From Lactarius indigo (taxonomy: Eukaryota; Basidiomycota; Agaricomycetes; Russulales; Russulaceae): 64,000 nt of DNA. The stretch is taken from positions 2,232,001 to 2,296,000 of the forward strand of contig JAFKAC010000003.1 in assembly GCA_025766275.1 (NCBI GenBank). The letters run 5' to 3'. Below the pieces are notes generated by a model. That model did not search any database, was not told the DNA's origin, and worked only from the letters and a program-made list of their open reading frames with translations. Of this stretch, positions 53,628-64,000 are shown piece by piece (the first letter of the stretch is position 1; each line of letters begins with the position of its first letter). A program made the position numbers and the translations under genes.

Positions 53628-53962
53628 ACATAAGTGAAGAATGGTGCCATCGGTAGCACTTCTCATATCTCCCACTCCAGTTTCATCTTTTGCCGACTCG
53701 TTTGTAGGGTCGGGTCCTTTAATTATCACTCATAGGCGTCGTCCGATCTCCGCTCGGCGGGCAGTAATGACCTGGGTACAACCTGGTATTGTTTGCATGA
53801 AACTACACAAAGGGTATACATTTCTAAAGTACCTATCCGACATATATGCATTTCCGTAAGTTGATGGTGATTCAGTGGAAAGAAAAGGTGGGGTAAATGA
53901 TGGCTATCGCAAGCGAGCGAAAGCATGCTTCTGAAGTTACAGTTTGTGTTCGACGCAACCAA
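53628..53962. other. Convergent 3' spacer
   Basis: 335 bases between the stop codons of SLX9 (plus) and the coiled-coil gene (minus). No gene is seen. Confidence 0.45.
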
Positions 53963-56357
53963 TCAATCGTCGTCGCCTGCACGACTCATACCCGCGCTCC
54001 AGACGGTGCTACCGCTGCCCCCGCCACTGGTGTGCGAGCGCCTACTGCCTGACTTGCGGCGAGGCAAAATTTCGGTGAAGCCGCCGCCACCTCCCTTGGC
54101 CAATTCCGTGCCGAGGACACGTTCTTGCGCGTCAAGTGCCGCGAGCGATTCCTCTGCTTGTGCCCGGACGAGGGTATCGTGAGTGAGATTGGTAGTATTG
54201 TCCTGTTGTGGTTCTGCTGGAGAAGAGATCGTTGCCGTATCAGATGTCGCGGTTGAACGACGGAAGAGCGAGAAGCGGGAGACCAGAGATGGGCTGGCCA
54301 CACTCTCTGCCGCTACTGTAGAAGTCTCCGGAGTGGGGTAACTATTCTGAATTTGTGGCAAAATCGGTGATTTCTCAATGCCCATGAGTTTCATGGTTGC
54401 ATTTAACCGCTCACGTTCCCTGCGGTCTTCCTCGTCCTCCTGTGTCTCAAGCTTGCGAGCGCCACTGATGCTCCCAGGTTTGAGTGTGAGAGGGCGAAGA
54501 TTAGGGTTCGGTTCGGGCTTCTTGTCCTTATCTCCACTTACGAAAGGAGCGAACGAGCGCCAGTCAAAGGATAACGAGCGTCGGTTTGCACGCGAGGGAG
54601 GCGTGGTGCCCAGAGGTGGTGAATCGAACGTGGTAAGTTTTTCGGTGCGCGGAGTGGGATTCGTATTGGACCGGGAAAATAGAGTATTCCTTCGTTTCGG
54701 TTTTTTGTCAGCTTCGGCGGAGGCGTCCGGAGAAGTCACCGTCTCTGTGGGGGTTCCGGGTGCCTGTGCGTCGTAGTCCACAGCCAGGACATGTTCGAAT
54801 CCTTCCTGTGCGATGATTCTGTCGATGATCTTCGATGCATATAGCGAGAGTGCCTTGTTCGCGTCTTTGAGAGATTTGATTTCGCTTCTCAAAGTGTCGA
54901 CTTCATTGAGAGAGGAATGAGGCTCCATTCCAGCTTCCGCGCCGGATACTTTCCTGATATCGGACGAACTCTTCTTTCGCGGGCCGGAAACATCGTCCGC
55001 CTGGCCTTCTAAGATGTCCTTGTTCTCGGCCCTTCCTAATTCTGCAGCTAGGTCGAGCCCCGGGCCAGTAATGGGCAGCCCGGCGAGAGACTCCCCACGA
55101 GGTGGGGGAGAATGTGAAGAGCCGCCATGGCCACGACCCTGACGACTGCGCTTTCCGCGCGCGGACCCATCTCTTCCAGTGGACCCCTCGTCGTCAGGAT
55201 GTGGCATAAGGTCGCCGTGATCGATTCCCAAGCCGGGATGTAGGACTTCCTCATCAGGGTGTTCATCGACCGTGCCGAGTTGGCTGCTGTGCGCGCCGCT
55301 GTTAATACTCCGGAAATCACCCATGTTGTCCGTCTGGTCGTCTTCATCACCAGAGTTGGAGCAGTCCCCGTTAACTTGCCTGAACAGGTCATATTGTCCG
55401 CTTAGGGTCTTTTCGCGCAGGAGAATGTTGTAGCTTTCGTTCTCCTCCTGCAGCTGGTTGTTCACTCGTTTCAGATCAACGAGCTGCGTCTGCAGTAGGA
55501 CAAGGGTGCTCTGGAGTGACGCATGGGATGTCGAAAGGGTGGATAGCTCTAGCCTCAGGGCCGTCATCTCAGCGGGTTCCGCGTCGAGGTCTTTCTCTTG
55601 AAACGAAACGGAGGGTTGAACGGGTTCCTCCTCTTCTTCCTCGGTGTCGGTTTCCGACATATCTGGAACAGTCGGGGAACGTGGTACAGGTGGCAGCCTT
55701 CGTGCTTGTGTGAGGGACTGGATACGAGATTTGAGGTGTTGCTCGTTGTCATAGAAAGCTTGACGCTCGGAGTCAAAGGAGTCGGTCTTTGAAGCGCACG
55801 TTAAGCCATTGCTTTGCGCGTCAAATCACTGCAGGGACGTAGGCTGACCTGTTCGTTATACCTTCTATGTAAATCACGCTTCTCCTTTTCAAGCTCGCGA
55901 ACCTGCGTTCTAAGCTTTTCCGTAACCTCGATACGGGCAGACAACTCCTCGTCCATTCTAGCTTGTTCGGCATAAAATTCATATAGGCGTGTCTCTGCGG
56001 TGTGCAGGGCTGTAGATATGCTGGAATTCTCTTCGCTTAGGGAAGAGATGGTTTGGTCCTTGTTCTGCAGCTGAACGAGGAGCTGCAAATGGGAATACTT
56101 AAGGGACGTGCGAAAGGAGTGAACGACGACGAATGACACACCCGTTCTTTCTCTTCCGTCTCTCGCTTGAGAGAAGCAGCAAGTACTTCAGGAGCATCTG
56201 GACTAAGACGAGGGGGTGTTGGGCTCCTAATGGAAGCACGCCGTGTGGAATGGAGTGAGGCTGAGACACGTGGATTTACCGCAGAGCGAGCGGTAGCACC
56301 CCTGGTGACGGAAGGCGATGACGAGGTACGACGAGAAGAGGGTATATTGGATGTCAT
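53963..56357 (-). CDS. Coiled-coil protein of unknown function
   Basis: Starts MTSNIPSSRRTSSSPSVTRG at 56357. The N-terminus is Ser/Arg-rich and carries SPTPPRLSPDAPEVLAASLK. A long coiled coil is encoded at about 56190-55850 (LLVQLQNKDQTISSLSEENS, EVTEKLRTQVRELEKEKRDL). After another intron a second coil follows (ALRLELSTLSTSHASLQSTL, VDLKRVNNQLQEENESYN, about 55580-55410). The rest, to the stop at 53963, is acidic and Ser/Pro-rich with a short third coil (LRSEIKSLKDANKALSLYAS, about 54890-54830) and ends in a Gly/Ser-rich tail. About 720 residues. It resembles fungal cytoskeleton- or cell-tip-associated scaffold proteins in layout, but no family is recognised. Confidence 0.7.
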
Positions 56358-56418
56358 TTTCTGGTTTGTAGGAGTTGTAGATTTTGAGCTGGCCTTGCAC
56401 CGATGTCAGTCACGTGTA
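56358..56418. promoter_or_regulatory. 61-bp divergent promoter
   Basis: Only 61 bases separate the start codons of the coiled-coil gene (56357, minus) and the XRCC2-like gene (56419, plus). It contains TCACGTGT (about 56410-56417) with a CACGTG E-box core. The core is a candidate site for bHLH factors such as Cbf1/Pho4 types. Confidence 0.45.
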
Positions 56419-57502
56419 ATGGACTTGAACTCGGAAACACTCGACAAGGTGATGCGGTACTACTGTATTACCAGTCATCAGGTACCCTTACTTACATCCA
56501 ATTCAGTTATTGAGCACCGCTAGGTCTGCCTGTCAGTGCATGTTCTTTTACTCGTCTCGATTAATCGATCGATCCGAGTCACAGCCGCTGCCCCTACTGC
56601 CATACCTACACCTCCCTTTCCCGGTCTCTCCTACTTGTCTTCCCTTCACCGCGGCGATATCGTCGAAATACGAGGTCCGTCGGGTTCAGGGAAGACCCAT
56701 CTTCTCTATTACCTAGTTTGTTCCTGCATTCTTCCCCCCCACTTCGGTGGCTGGAACAAGGTCTCCGTGATCTTTGACACTGATGGCTCCTTCGATGTAC
56801 ACCGACTTCGGGCGTTACTCCAAAGACGTCTTACGCACTACTTCCCTCCCCACAACGACTCCACCAGGTCAGGTCATCTCCGTTGCTCTTCGCAATATAC
56901 ACTTGTTTCGGCCGAACTCCTCATCGCAACTCGCCGCTGGCTTAGCTAATCTGCCATCATATCATACATCCAGTCTCCCAACCTCCGAGATTGCCCTTCT
57001 CGCTATTGACTCGATCAACGCTTTTCACTGGCTGGATCGATTTGCAGTGGAGCGACACCGCTCGGCAGCAACTTCCAACATTGCTCAAATAATTCTCACA
57101 GCACTGCGGAATTTCCATCGATCGCATCGTCCCATCATTGTTATTGTCAGCTGGGGACCCGGTGTCCGCGCGGCTTTTCAGCTGTGCAGGCTACACCTTC
57201 CATCGTTCCCAACATTAATGAATCGGGGCTGGCCATTTCCGGAAGCTATTAATGACACACACATCTCCTTGACTCATCAGATCACGTTAAATCTGGCGCG
57301 TGCCTCCCCTCCACCCCACAACGTGGCCGCAAGCGAGGGCGAGAACGAACAACGCATGTCGTCCTTAGTACAACACGTGGACATCCTTGCACATGTCAAG
57401 GTTGCAGTAGATCAAGGCGAACTCCTTGTTATGCAAATTGCCCAGGATCGGGTTGTGATCAGAATGGCAGATGATTCGGCGCCGGTCAGTGAAGGGCAGT
57501 AA
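56419..57502 (+). CDS. XRCC2-like RAD51 paralogue
   Basis: Exon 1 (56419-56481) starts MDLNSETLDKVMRYYCITSH. A 42-nt intron leads to exon 2 at 56524, which stays in frame and reaches the RecA-fold start LSSLHRGDIVEIRGPSGSGK, whose GPSGSGKT is the Walker A motif. VSVIFDTDGSFDVHRLRALL, NIHLFRPNSSSQLAAGL and SEIALLAIDSINAFHWLDRF (Walker B region) follow, then RPIIVIVSWG. It ends at 57502 with an acidic tail. Gene order of motifs and the short N-terminus fit XRCC2 better than Rad51 or Dmc1. XRCC2 works in the BCDX2 complex that loads Rad51. The frame breaks near 56846-56856, where one extra base is likely. Confidence 0.65.
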
Positions 57503-57717
57503 TAAGCATGGTCTAATATTTTTATGAGTGAATCTGATTATACCGCTATCGTATGAATGTAAGAATGTAAACTAATGAAACTGTAGCTCTACTTGCTGAT
57601 GTGCATTAACTCTACTAGGGTAGTGTCGGAAATAAAATTATCCATGTGGAAGTGATGCTAGGTCGTAATAGATAGATAGATACTATCTGTTCATGAGGTG
57701 AGTCCACGATAATTCGA

Positions 57718-59633
57718 TTATGATGAGCCAGCCCATTCTGTGCCGTAGATTTTGTCCAAAAGCGTCCGAAAAGCTTCCTCCGTCGCTCTCCTGCGGACGT
57801 TACCCTTGGTGGCCGTCCTGGGTAACGAACCCTTCTCCACGATCACGACCATATCCACTGAAGTGATACGTTCGTGCAAGTACCTCCTGGAGTGGAACTG
57901 TCGGGTGCGACGAAGAATTTCCCGTTTCAACTTTAGGTGGGGCATGTCTGAATTCGTCTCTATAAATAGCGACGGTGATGGGCGGCCATTGCCAACGACG
58001 ACGCATTCGGTCACCACATCACCGCAAGTTGCACGCACGTTATCTTCGATGGCCCTTTGGTCCAGTCAGTCCAATATCCAGGTAAGAGACAACCTAGATA
58101 CGTACTTGGTATCACAACGGAGACTGTTCTCACTCTTGATCCAGTCATCATCTCGCCCCTTAGAGATATAATATCCGGGCTGTGCCTCTTGGAATAGGTC
58201 GCCTGTGTGGAAATGTCCATCGGCGGCTCGTAAGGACCTATCTGGGCAATCCGGTGACTCGGCCAAGATGACTAGTTCCAGCAAACAGGGGCTCGTCTGC
58301 GAGGATCTGGCTTCGGCTTGCGAAGCTATGGGAAAGAAGGCGTACGACATCCCTTCGAGAGGCCGAAGGTACATCGCCGCATCTTCCTCGGAAACCCCTG
58401 TCGACAGAAGCATGGCTCCGCATTCGGTGCTACCAAAGAGATTCTTGGGAAAATTCAGGAACTATCTCGTATTTGAAACATACGAAACTCACCCGCAGCC
58501 TGATACCGTTACCCAGGGCCCACTCTTCCTCTTCCCGAGGCAGCGCAAGTCCGCTGTACAACACGTCGTCAAGAGTTTGTAAAAGAGCCAGGAACTTCGG
58601 ATTTTGCCGAGAGGCACGAAGATGTTGAGCGAGGAACGTCGCGAACTGGTTGACACGATTGAGGCCACAAACCCGAATCATCGAAGATAGCTCGTTCGAC
58701 GAGAATGCCTGCTTCGAAGGCTGGACTGTGCAAGCGCCGTGTTGAAGAGACCCGAGAAACACTGGCAGATGAAGCACGACAACACGATCAGATCAACTGA
58801 TGTTACCGATTGCTGGAAACACTCACTGAATGTCTGCGCAATGTGACACATACTTCCCCTTCAGAGAAGTTAATGACTCGGATACAAAAGGAAAGACTAT
58901 GACGCCTTACATCCACACCGTGACATCTTGCTTGCGCTCATTTCGGCCGCTGGGCTTAGAAATTTGATACGACTTTGTGACAGCAGAGTCGAGCCAAGAT
59001 AAACTGCAGGGCACAAGTTTTGGGATACCAGAAGTAGAGCCACTAGTGTGAAAGATGAAGACGATATCGTCCGACTGAAGCGTGGGAAGGGTTGGAAGAG
59101 GTAAATCGTGGGAGTCAATGTCGGATATGGTTAAGGGTGCGGAATGTATTGGGACAGGAGAACGTTTGAGAAGACGTTCGAATGACGGATCCACGAGGAG
59201 CGCACGGGCTTTCGCTTTGATGAGCAGTTCGCAGACGACATCAGGGTTAGGCAGCCGAATGCTGAAAAGTTGTGGGATGTAGCCGGCACGTGAGAGGCCA
59301 TAAATGTGCAAAACGTCAATGTATGTCATGCCGCTCAGCCTATAATAGGATAAATCATTAGACGTCGACCAGCGAAGCAAGGCGCAGTTTGGCTCACCAC
59401 ATGCCAATGACGGACCGCTGAGGGATACCATCGAGTTGGAGTATATGAGCCCAATAACTTGCGAATAGCTCGACGTCGAGGAGGAATTGCATGTATGAAA
59501 TGGGTTTCCATGCCTCGACGTCGCCAGACTCTGAGAGGATGTGGGGTACATGAAAGGCGGGCAAAGAGGAATAGAGTGAAGCACTAGTCTGGAGTACGGA
59601 AAGGTGGGACCTGGGGTTGTGCGTGTGAGCCAT
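57718..59633 (-). CDS. Stand-alone adenylate-forming enzyme (AMP-binding)
   Basis: Starts MAHTHNPRSHLSVLQTSASL at 59633. The ANL-superfamily motifs come in order. The A3 nucleotide loop FIFHTSGSTSGIPKLV is at about 59015-59062. NLFGSTECG (A5-like) lies across a splice near 58440. GHFHTGDLFQE (A7, HTGD) is at about 58190-58225, SKGRDDDWIKSE (A8-like) at about 58130-58165 and KGNVRRRATEEAF near the end (A10 region, about 57765-57805). The stop is at 57718. About 560 residues. There is no carrier, condensation or reductase domain after it, so it is not a full NRPS or aminoacid reductase. It probably activates a carboxylic acid as the acyl-adenylate or CoA ester; the substrate is unknown. Similar single-domain proteins are common in Agaricomycetes. 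No peroxisomal end signal was seen. Confidence 0.82.
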
Positions 59634-60947
59634 AGGAACGGCGGATGTCTAGGCGAGTCAGTGCGATCATCCCACCTTTATATACTATTTCCATGGCACG
59701 CGTTGTTTTGCCACATTCACGGCGAACAGCTCGGGGCAGGCAGAACGATGAAACTCGTGCCTCCTCGCGCCGTCGCCAGGGCAAGGCGGCGGTTAACCTG
59801 AGCAGAATTTGACGCCTTACGCGAGACTCGAGCGCCCGGCAGTCAATCGACAGGCAGATCTCCGGGCGCTCCAGGGTCGTTCCATTTGTGGCAAGCAGTT
59901 TTAACCATTAACACTGGAATGAGTGAGCCATCAAGAAAGACTAGATGACCTGGGAAGAACTCCAAACACACATCGGGACAAGACGGCCGGAATTTGATTC
60001 ATTCCGCGGGAATGGGCAATTTTTTGCGTCGGTAAAGTGACCAGGAGCGGAAGTAGACGTCAAGTCGCAAGTCTATAGTGTAGAATTGATGAGAATCAAG
60101 GCATTGAACATATTCGATAGACGGCGATGGAAAAGGCGTGACGAGTTTCATGAAATCAGCGTGCCTTTCGGGCTAGCGCCAGCCGAGCGAGATCGCAGGA
60201 CCGGAATGCACAAGCAGCCTGTCCTGTGTACTGTTTGTAGTGCGATATACACGGGGATCTACGTTCCATCCCCCGTGCGTGCGTTCGCTCCGAGTTTGAC
60301 TCAAACATGATCAAAGCGTGGAAGATTCTCAAAAGATGACTCACTGATCTTCATCTGAGTGAGGACAAACAATTTTTTTTTGTGGCATAGCATACCGCAC
60401 ACCGGACCAAGTAAAATGAGCGGACCGACACGAGGTTGGTTGACCGCTTTAACGACGGGTCGTCCAACAGTGTTGCGTTGACGGCCACATTCCCAAACTT
60501 CCCACGCCATGTCTCTTTTTCTTCTCCCTTTCAGGCTTCAGCTTGATGTGATGAGTGATTTTTCAAAAAATAAATATGGAACGGAGCACCATTGTTGAAG
60601 GATATAGACTAGTGGCGTGGCCAAGCGAGGGTTGAGGGTTTCATGCTAATGCTAAGCTAGCAAAGTGAAAGGATCTGTCGCTTGGGAGGCCTGACGGGAC
60701 AGGGCCCGGAAGCGGCATTACCCGTATGGGGCTCACCCGCCACCCGCCGACCCGCCAACATTCCAAAACTTCCCACACACTCAACAGTGTCGTACAGTGC
60801 TCACGCCGCTGGGGTGTACGCTCAACACTTCCCCCCCCTGTTACCCGTTGGTCCTCCTCAGACCGACCTGTGTTTGATGCAAGGTTCTTTTTCCATCCTC
60901 TCAACGGTTTTTATTTTATTTTTCTTCTATCACACTCACTTACCAAC
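59634..60947. other. Divergent upstream region, no gene seen
   Basis: 1.3 kb between the outward-facing starts of the AMP-binding gene (59633, minus) and the PPR gene (about 60948, plus). Open frames are under 105 codons and motif-free. A run of eight T lies near 60372-60379. No repeats or tRNA were recognised. Confidence 0.45.
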
Positions 60948-63428
60948 ATGTTCGCAGTGCAAAACTCCGCGGTGGCCCAACGCCGTCCTCTCCTGAAGTC
61001 TGACCTGGCTGTCCATGCTTTTTTGGAGAGTTGGCCGTGACAGCAGGCAATCTCTCCATCATCTCGTACGCTCTCTGGCGGATCTACTCAGTCCTTCGTC
61101 CCTTCGTTCTCCGCATATATCGTCCATCCCTTCCTGCCATATGGCTGAGATCCTTTGCTCTTACCCAACCCAGGGTACAATCAGTTCCCCTATCATGCCA
61201 CCGCAAAAGCCCAGTCGAGCCAGGCATTTCTTTCCTCCGAAGCCCGCGCGACTCGCCAAGGTGTCGACCCGTCGTCGCATCCTTTCTCGACCCCCCATTA
61301 GAAAACCCCACATCCATCAATGGCTCATCCCTTCCGCGGAAGGATTTCCTCAACACCTCAGGAAATCGCGCCTCTCGACGTATATTCTCCGACAGTCGCA
61401 AGGTGTCCCGGCTCGCTCAACGTATGATATCCACGCGTTATCCTCGCGGAGCGCTTCTCGTATTGGTCACTGCCCATCGCCTCGGCTGTCCCTTGGGGAA
61501 GGAGGTATACGAGTCAGTGGCTCGCCGACTTGCCGAGGCTCGAGAGTGGAGGTTGATATCTTCTCTGGCACTTCTCCAAAAACGTCACTTGGGACGTCAT
61601 ACTGCTCGTCTTCTAGATTGGCGCATCCGCGCGTTAATAGAGGTGTCACAATTTGCGCATCTAGATCGTGTCTTGGGGTGGTTCGAAGAAGACGGTCTGC
61701 TTCCGACCCAAAGGACATATCATCTTCTTCTGTATGGTCACCTCCGCAACAGAAACATTGTCAAGGCAATGGACGTCATCCAGCAGATGTCGCAGGCGGG
61801 CTTCACCGTCGATTCCCGCACCCAGGCCACTGTCGTTTCTGCATATCGCACTCTAGGACCCGATGTTGGTGTTCAGATTCGCGCTTTAGACGCCCTGAAA
61901 GACGCAGACACAAGGACATCCACTCACATCCTAAATGCCCTGCTTCAATTTTCGATAGATTCCCGAGACTCAGAACGTCTACTATCGCTGGCATGTCATT
62001 TCGATTTCGGGACATTCGATCCCTGTCAACTGCCACTTGGTGGCTTCCGCCCTTCACCCCGCGAAGGAGAAAGTGCTGTCTTGTCACAACTCATCCGCTC
62101 ATCATGTCAGAGTCATACTGTCGGTCGCATTCCGCCGGACATAGCCACATACACCATCCTCCTTCACTACATAGCCTCACGCGGCGATCTTCCCTCTGCG
62201 CTCGGCTTGCTTGAACAGATGGAGCGTTCCAACCTCGTGCCTGATGACCGTTTTATTGCCGCCCTCGTGCGCCTCTATTTTGTTGTTGGTCGACCAAATG
62301 CTGCCATAGGTGTCGTGTCAGCCACTGTGCGCAGACGTCCACGGGTCACAAGCCGTTTTCCAAGACGTCCGTCTCCCACCCGAACCTCAAGGCACTCTGC
62401 CCTTACCTCGCGTCCTACCCAAACCCACCATCGAGATCCTCAATGCGTTGGCCATCGGAATATCGCGCTTACGTGGCATTGATGGTCTGCAAGCCTGCTT
62501 GCGTCTCATGCAGCTGTGCCAAGTGAACCCAGACAGCCACACCAAAGCGCTCCTAGAGTCCCACCTTCTCAATGCCGAAGGGCTCTCTTCGGCCGATGTT
62601 GACCACATCTCCAAAGGGTTTTCCCCGAATGAACATTCATTATCCCACCTCGCCCAATCCTTGGCTTCTAGACTCCATTACCAATTCCGTGCTGTCAAGC
62701 GGTCGGGGTGGAATAACACCCCTTCACGGAAGCACAGCCTTCGGAACCGGTCCCTGTCACTTCAAGCTCAGACCTCTACCACAGGCAAATCCTTTGACCC
62801 AACCGCTGGCGTAATTGGTGTCCCCGCTCAGCCGACCTCCCATATTCAGCCGATCATCCAGTCCTTAACTGACCGTGGTGTGCTCGCGGACCGCCGGATG
62901 TTTGCCCTTCGAATCCGCCATGAGGCCGTGACGAAAGGCGACATGACAGGCGCCAAGGGTGTATTCCAAATGATGCTCAATCGGGGGTTGCATCCCAACG
63001 AGTACCATTATGCGGCATTGATGGAGGGCCATGCAGCAGCCGGTGAAATGGAGGCGGCAGAAGCCGTTATGAACTCTGCGGAGCGAGGGGGGGTCAGGCC
63101 AAATTGCGTTTTGCACACCATCCTCATAGTGGGTTATGCTCGTCAGAAAAACCCTGCGGGGGCTATGAGGGTCCTTCGACACATGGTCGCCGCAGGTATT
63201 CGGCCTGATGTCCCGGCCATAGATGCCATCGCAAGTGCTTTTTTTGCAAGTGGCGCTTATCGACTCGCTCGCCAGACGTTGCTTAGTCTCTGGCCATCTG
63301 TTGCGCCGTTACCACGCGACCTTGATAGGGCATCTCTCAAGGTGTTGGTCTTTCATCTTCGGAACTTACACAAAGGCCGCGTTATACCTAAAAAGCTATC
63401 CGAACATGAGCGTCCAAGTGCTTGTTAG
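60948..63428 (+). CDS. Pentatricopeptide-repeat protein, probably mitochondrial
   Basis: The likely start is the ATG at 60948 (MFAVQNSAVAQRRPLLKSDL), but the joint to the following frame near 61030 is not solved. From about 61400 the frame is clear, with helical repeats about 35 residues long: LLPTQRTYHLLLYGHLRNRN, IVKAMDVIQQMSQAGFTVDS, IPPDIATYTILLHYIASRGD and ALGLLEQMERSNLVPDDRF. A later group has AKGVFQMMLNRGLHPNEYHY, GEMEAAEAVMNSAERGGVRP and AMRVLRHMVAAGIRPDV. The end is RVIPKKLSEHERPSAC at 63428. An extra base near 62312 separates the two halves. PPR proteins bind organellar RNA and direct its processing, stability or translation; Arg-rich early residues support mitochondrial import. A second frame open from 61015 to 62214 is coincidental. 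Confidence 0.75.
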
Positions 63429-63713
63429 CAAGTTGGAGGAGTTGTCGTCTAAGGTTTGGTCTTTCGGGAGATCACGGTCAGGTACACAGCAAGGGGGTAC
63501 AATGTATGCTAAGGGTCATGGTACATTACGACGCGAATTATCACAACCACACTTGTCATGAACGCCAACTATTTTTTCATTAATGCGTGCCGGCGATTGA
63601 CGCTATGAATACAAAGTACAAAGCAACTGGTAGTCGACTAACCCAATAGGCATGATTGATGAATACATATTTGTCTATTAATTAGCACGTGTGGTGTTTC
63701 CTACGCAGTGACC
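63429..63713. other. Convergent 3' spacer
   Basis: Between the PPR stop and the stop of the last, minus-strand gene. A frame continuing to 63561 (containing VLVSKLEELSSKVW) could be an alternative PPR C-terminus if another base error lies near 63400. Confidence 0.35.
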
Positions 63714-64000
63714 TCAGAATCGTGAGTCTAGAAGAGCTAGTGCTTCTCTGACACCAGCCGCGTGGACCTCGCGCACAGAACGTGACTGCGAGCACCGAAT
63801 GAGCTCCTCTTCTGGTGTTAGCTCCGGGGCGGCACCTACAAAACGTTCCCGTTCTTTCATACGATAAAGCGCATGTGGATCGGACAGCAGAATTGCGTTG
63901 TTATCCACCCCGACGGCTGGAGTGTTCCCGGACGTGGCCGGAGATGACGACCTCTCTGGAGTCAGCGAGCCCAGAGGCGGTGAGATGACGACGGTGGGAC
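63714..64000 (-). CDS. C-terminal end of an unidentified protein (5' partial)
   Basis: A minus-strand frame enters from beyond the window edge and stops at 63714. The visible ~95 residues are Pro/Ser-rich (SPPLGSLTPERSSSPATSGN), then VDNNAILLSDPHALYRMKER and a charged helical end (PELTPEEELIRCSQSRSVRE, ALALLDSRF). No family was recognised. The internal Met at 63908 is not the start, because the frame is open through 64000. Confidence 0.6.
   Translation of the reverse strand, partial: PTVVISPPLGSLTPERSSSPATSGNTPAVGVDNNAILLSDPHALYRMKERERFVGAAPELTPEEELIRCSQSRSVREVHAAGVREALALLDSRF

Noticed and set aside
57718..59633. Possible non-ribosomal pe	ptide synthetase
   Set aside because: No carrier, condensation or reductase domain is encoded; it is a single adenylation module.
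61015..62214. 399-codon frame, the second longest open frame in this region
   Set aside because: The PPR helices lie in the neighbouring frame; this one gives Ser/Arg-rich sequence without repeats and is open by chance of base composition.

Overview
The window reads as nuclear DNA of a filamentous basidiomycete, most likely an Agaricomycete. Genes are packed at about one per 2 kb on both strands. Most are cut by short introns of roughly 45-70 nt with GT-AG ends and a CTNAY-like branch site. The product set is eukaryotic and fungal: INO80, RNA polymerase III subunit, DASH subunit, NudE, exosome Csl4, Pex11, Slx9. No rRNA, tRNA, CRISPR array or intact transposon was recognised.

Layout. 1-11 kb is the accessory part: the tail of a membrane protein, a GPI-type cupredoxin-like secreted protein, a wax-synthase-like MBOAT gene with broken frames, a 5'-truncated remnant of an expanded Agaricomycete NTPase/nuclease-like family, and a DnaJ-domain gene. 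10-27 kb (minus strand) holds two unrecognised genes, Pol III subunit RPC5/Rpc37, a DHX29/DHX57-type DEAH helicase and the INO80 ATPase. 27-33 kb is rich in organelle genes: fumarase, Pex11, Cmc1 and lipoyl synthase. 34-41 kb has a hypothetical gene, ribosomal protein eS28, a GT8 glycosyltransferase, Kae1 and DASH subunit Duo1. 41-54 kb has the pyruvate dehydrogenase E2, Csl4, NudE, Es2, Fyv6/FAM192A, a four-TM protein, an SLC35-type transporter and Slx9. 54-64 kb has a coiled-coil protein, an XRCC2-like recombinase, a stand-alone adenylate-forming enzyme, a PPR protein and the tail of one more gene.

Connections. Fumarase, lipoyl synthase, the lipoyl-bearing E2 of pyruvate dehydrogenase, Cmc1 and the PPR protein all act in mitochondria. 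Lipoyl synthase makes the cofactor that E2 carries. Several head-to-head pairs share very short promoters (61-253 bp): FUM1/PEX11, CMC1/LIP5, LAT1/CSL4, FYV6/four-TM protein and coiled-coil/XRCC2-like.

Caution. At least ten otherwise conserved genes contain single-base frame breaks, mostly one extra base, including genes expected to be essential or single-copy. I read these mainly as sequence error, so a broken frame alone is weak evidence for a pseudogene here. Splice sites below were worked out by eye from frame, GT-AG ends and family similarity recalled from memory; no alignment was run.
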